Below, piece by piece: positions 15,898 through 16,971 of a stretch of DNA of 16,971 nucleotides; within the stretch, counting starts at the first letter, position 1; each line of letters opens with the position of its first letter. The notes beneath the pieces are model-generated. The model was given only the letters and a program-made list of their open reading frames with translations, had not been told where the DNA came from and ran no database searches. The DNA comes from JAYZDB01 sp036338025. GTDB lineage: Bacteria; Planctomycetota; UBA1135; UBA2386. The DNA is taken from the NCBI GenBank assembly GCA_036338025.1, contig JAYZDB010000028.1, forward strand, positions 1-16,971. Reading direction: 5' to 3'. A program made the translations under genes and the position numbers.

Positions 15898-16335
15898 ATG
15901 TACACGTCCCCTCTACCCGCCCTCTGCGGCCTCTTGCTGTGTATCGGCTGCACATCCGAGTCGGTCTCCGGTCCATCCCCCAAGGTAGAACCCAGCCTGT
16001 CCACGCCGGATGCCACCAAGGCCAAACCCAAGGCAGCGGCACAGGTTCAAGCCACGACCGCCACCTGGGTCGTGTACGAAATGCCTGGTTGACACTTTTG
16101 CAAGATGAATGTCGGCATGGTCCATGCCGCCGCCAAAAAGCATCCGAGCAAGTTCAAGGTCGAGACACGGTCCGCTTCCGACCACAAGGCAGAGTTGACC
16201 TCCTACGGCATCGCAAGCCACGGTGTTGTCGTGCGCACCGGCGACCAGACCTTGTGGCAACACAACGACCACCAGCTCAGCCAATCGGAACTCGATGCGG
16301 GGGTCCAAAAAGTCCTGAGCGTCTTGAAGGAGTGA
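15898..16335 (+). CDS. Selenocysteine-containing thioredoxin-like exported protein (UxxC), UGA recoded
   Basis: Read through the in-frame TGA at 16090-16092, this is a 145-residue protein. Residues 1-18 (MYTSPLPALCGLLLCIGC) look like a short signal peptide ending in a weak lipobox with Cys18, followed by a Ser/Pro/Ala/Lys-rich linker to about residue 53. Then T-W-V-V-Y-E-M-P-G-U-H-F-C-K-M places Sec65 and Cys68 as a UxxC redox pair after a hydrophobic strand, as in thioredoxins (CxxC-K-x-M). The rest has helix, strand and Y-G-I-A-S-H-G-V-V-V, where thioredoxins usually have cis-Pro; here it is Ser-His-Gly. The downstream frame is intact to the TGA at 16333. A SECIS-like hairpin follows the UGA. 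The likely role is thiol/disulfide or peroxide chemistry outside the cytoplasm. A nonsense-mutated pseudogene is the alternative, but less likely. No strong ribosome-binding site precedes the ATG. Confidence 0.85.
16111..16131 (+). promoter_or_regulatory. Bacterial SECIS-like stem-loop
   Basis: The RNA folds as C-GGCAU / AUGCC-G (16113-16118 with 16124-16129), six Watson-Crick pairs, with apical loop GGUCC at 16119-16123. Below a U-C mismatch (16112/16130) a G-C pair closes at 16111/16131. The GGU at the start of the loop is the SelB-contact feature of bacterial SECIS elements; the E. coli fdhF loop is closely similar (GGUCU). Twenty-six nucleotides separate the UGA from the loop, within the usual range. 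The element lies inside the coding frame, as expected in bacteria. Confidence 0.78.
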
Positions 16336-16362
16336 CTCAGCCCGAGTCTGTGTGGCTCCGCG

Positions 16363-16392
16363 GGATTCTCCCAGACGCGAGTCGGAGAGTCC
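16363..16392. terminator. Inverted repeat between convergent genes
   Basis: GGATTCTCC (16363-16371) pairs with GGAGAGTCC (16384-16392) over nine bases including one G-U, with a 12-base loop. A smaller stem GACTC/GAGTC (16334-16338 with 16344-16348) lies just before it. It sits between the ends of two convergent genes, where a bidirectional terminator would be expected, but there is no T-run. Confidence 0.4.
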
Positions 16393-16399
16393 TCCAGAC

Positions 16400-16971
16400 T
16401 CAGCGCGGCTGGTAGACCTCGGCGCGGAGGTTGCCGCCACCCACCACCAGTACCGTACCGTCAGGCAGTGGCACGGCCACCGCGCCGATACGTGGATTTC
16501 TCATCTTGCCGGTGGCAACCACGGTCGAACCGCTCAACAAGTCGGACTCGGCCAGCGCTTCCAACTTGAACGTGCCGAGCGACAAGTCGAGGTTGAATCC
16601 TCCGGCAATCAAGGCGCTGCTGTTGCCGATCGGCGCCACGGCCGGCAACAACCGGCCCTTGCTCAAGGGCATCGCGGCGGAGAAGCCTCCAAACAGGCCA
16701 CCGCTGTAGGTAACGGCGTCCGCCACCGAGCTGATCTTGAGGTCGAGGATGTTCTGGGTCTGGATGAACTTGGTGAAGTCAATGGTCAGACCACCGGCCA
16801 ACAGGGCGCGTCCATCGCCGAGCGCCGTCGCGCCATGCAACATGCGCGGCGCCATCAGGCGTGGAAACCCGAAGATCCCGAGCGCTGGCGTGTAGGCCTG
16901 GGCGGTCGGCGACACGATCGGAACGTTGACTACCGGCACCACCGACAAGCCCCCGGCAACCAGCACCTCAC
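16400..16971 (-). CDS. Kelch-repeat (galactose-oxidase-like beta-propeller) protein, N-terminal part outside window
   Basis: The frame is open from the right edge to a TGA at 16402-16400, giving about 190 residues of the C-terminal end. Four propeller signatures are visible: L-V-A-G-G-L, L-L-A-G-G-L, L-I-A-G-G-F and L-V-V-G-G-G, spaced roughly 53, 64 and 54 residues apart. Most are preceded by an M/R-x-x-P-R-x-x-x-x-A or D-G-(R/T)-x-L element, as in Kelch_1/galactose-oxidase central-domain repeats. The last blade ends A-E-V-Y-Q-P-R just before the stop. Such proteins are typically secreted or surface-bound and are numerous in some Planctomycetes and Myxococcota. The catalytic residues of galactose oxidase are not visible in this part. 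No function beyond a binding or structural propeller can be given. Confidence 0.75.
   Translation of the reverse strand, partial: EVLVAGGLSVVPVVNVPIVSPTAQAYTPALGIFGFPRLMAPRMLHGATALGDGRALLAGGLTIDFTKFIQTQNILDLKISSVADAVTYSGGLFGGFSAAMPLSKGRLLPAVAPIGNSSALIAGGFNLDLSLGTFKLEALAESDLLSGSTVVATGKMRNPRIGAVAVPLPDGTVLVVGGGNLRAEVYQPR

Noticed and set aside
15718..16092. Stand-alone 124-residue hypothetical protein ending at the TGA
   Set aside because: Its first 60 residues do not resemble a signal sequence. The signal peptide begins at the internal ATG 15898, and the frame continues past the TGA with matching thioredoxin-like sequence.
16105..16335. Stand-alone 76-residue protein starting at the ATG after the TGA
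   Set aside because: It would start inside the first helix of a thioredoxin-like fold, without the strand and active site, and has no ribosome-binding site. It is better read as the C-terminal part of the selenoprotein.

Overview
This window looks like chromosomal DNA of a Gram-negative, GC-rich bacterium. Two LpxL-type acyltransferases, a TMTC-like membrane glycosyltransferase, DUF1573 and MauE-type proteins and a weak-lipobox lipoprotein all suggest a Planctomycetota, Myxococcota or related uncultured lineage. Nothing here fixes the phylum. Start codons include GTG and TTG, and Shine-Dalgarno sites are patchy. No rRNA, tRNA, IS element, phage gene or CRISPR array was seen.

Layout. 1-1434 (-): C-terminally cut TMTC/PMT-like membrane mannosyltransferase. 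1550-4327 (+): an MBOAT O-acyltransferase and an SGNH-type membrane protein, a likely polysaccharide O-acetylation pair. 4444-10302 (+): a compact operon mutA-mutB-(SirB1-like)-meaB with ATGA start/stop overlaps, encoding heterodimeric adenosylcobalamin-dependent methylmalonyl-CoA mutase and its G-protein chaperone. 10310-11272 (-) and 11323-12435 (+): two head-to-head LpxL-family acyltransferases. 12480-12926 (+): RNase HI. 13134-13796 (+): a short HAMP-domain membrane protein preceded by a strong hairpin. 13848-14369 (+): a DUF501 protein. 15667-14377 (-): a tight DUF1573 / degenerate rhodanese / MauE-like operon. 15898-16335 (+): a small thioredoxin-like exported protein. 16400-16971 (-): the C-terminal part of a Kelch-repeat protein.

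Most important observation. The gene at 15898-16335 is interrupted by one in-frame TGA at 16090-16092. Read as selenocysteine it gives a P-G-U-H-F-C-K active site, a thioredoxin CxxC motif with the first Cys replaced by Sec. The frame continues through about 80 further residues of thioredoxin-like sequence. A stem-loop GGCAU-[GGUCC]-AUGCC begins 21 nt after the UGA, and its loop begins 26 nt after it. Its GGU apical loop is the hallmark of a bacterial SECIS element. I read this as a previously split, probably unannotated selenoprotein. It lies divergent from a membrane redox-type operon (MauE-like, DUF1573, rhodanese-like), so the four genes may form one extracytoplasmic thiol/selenol module.
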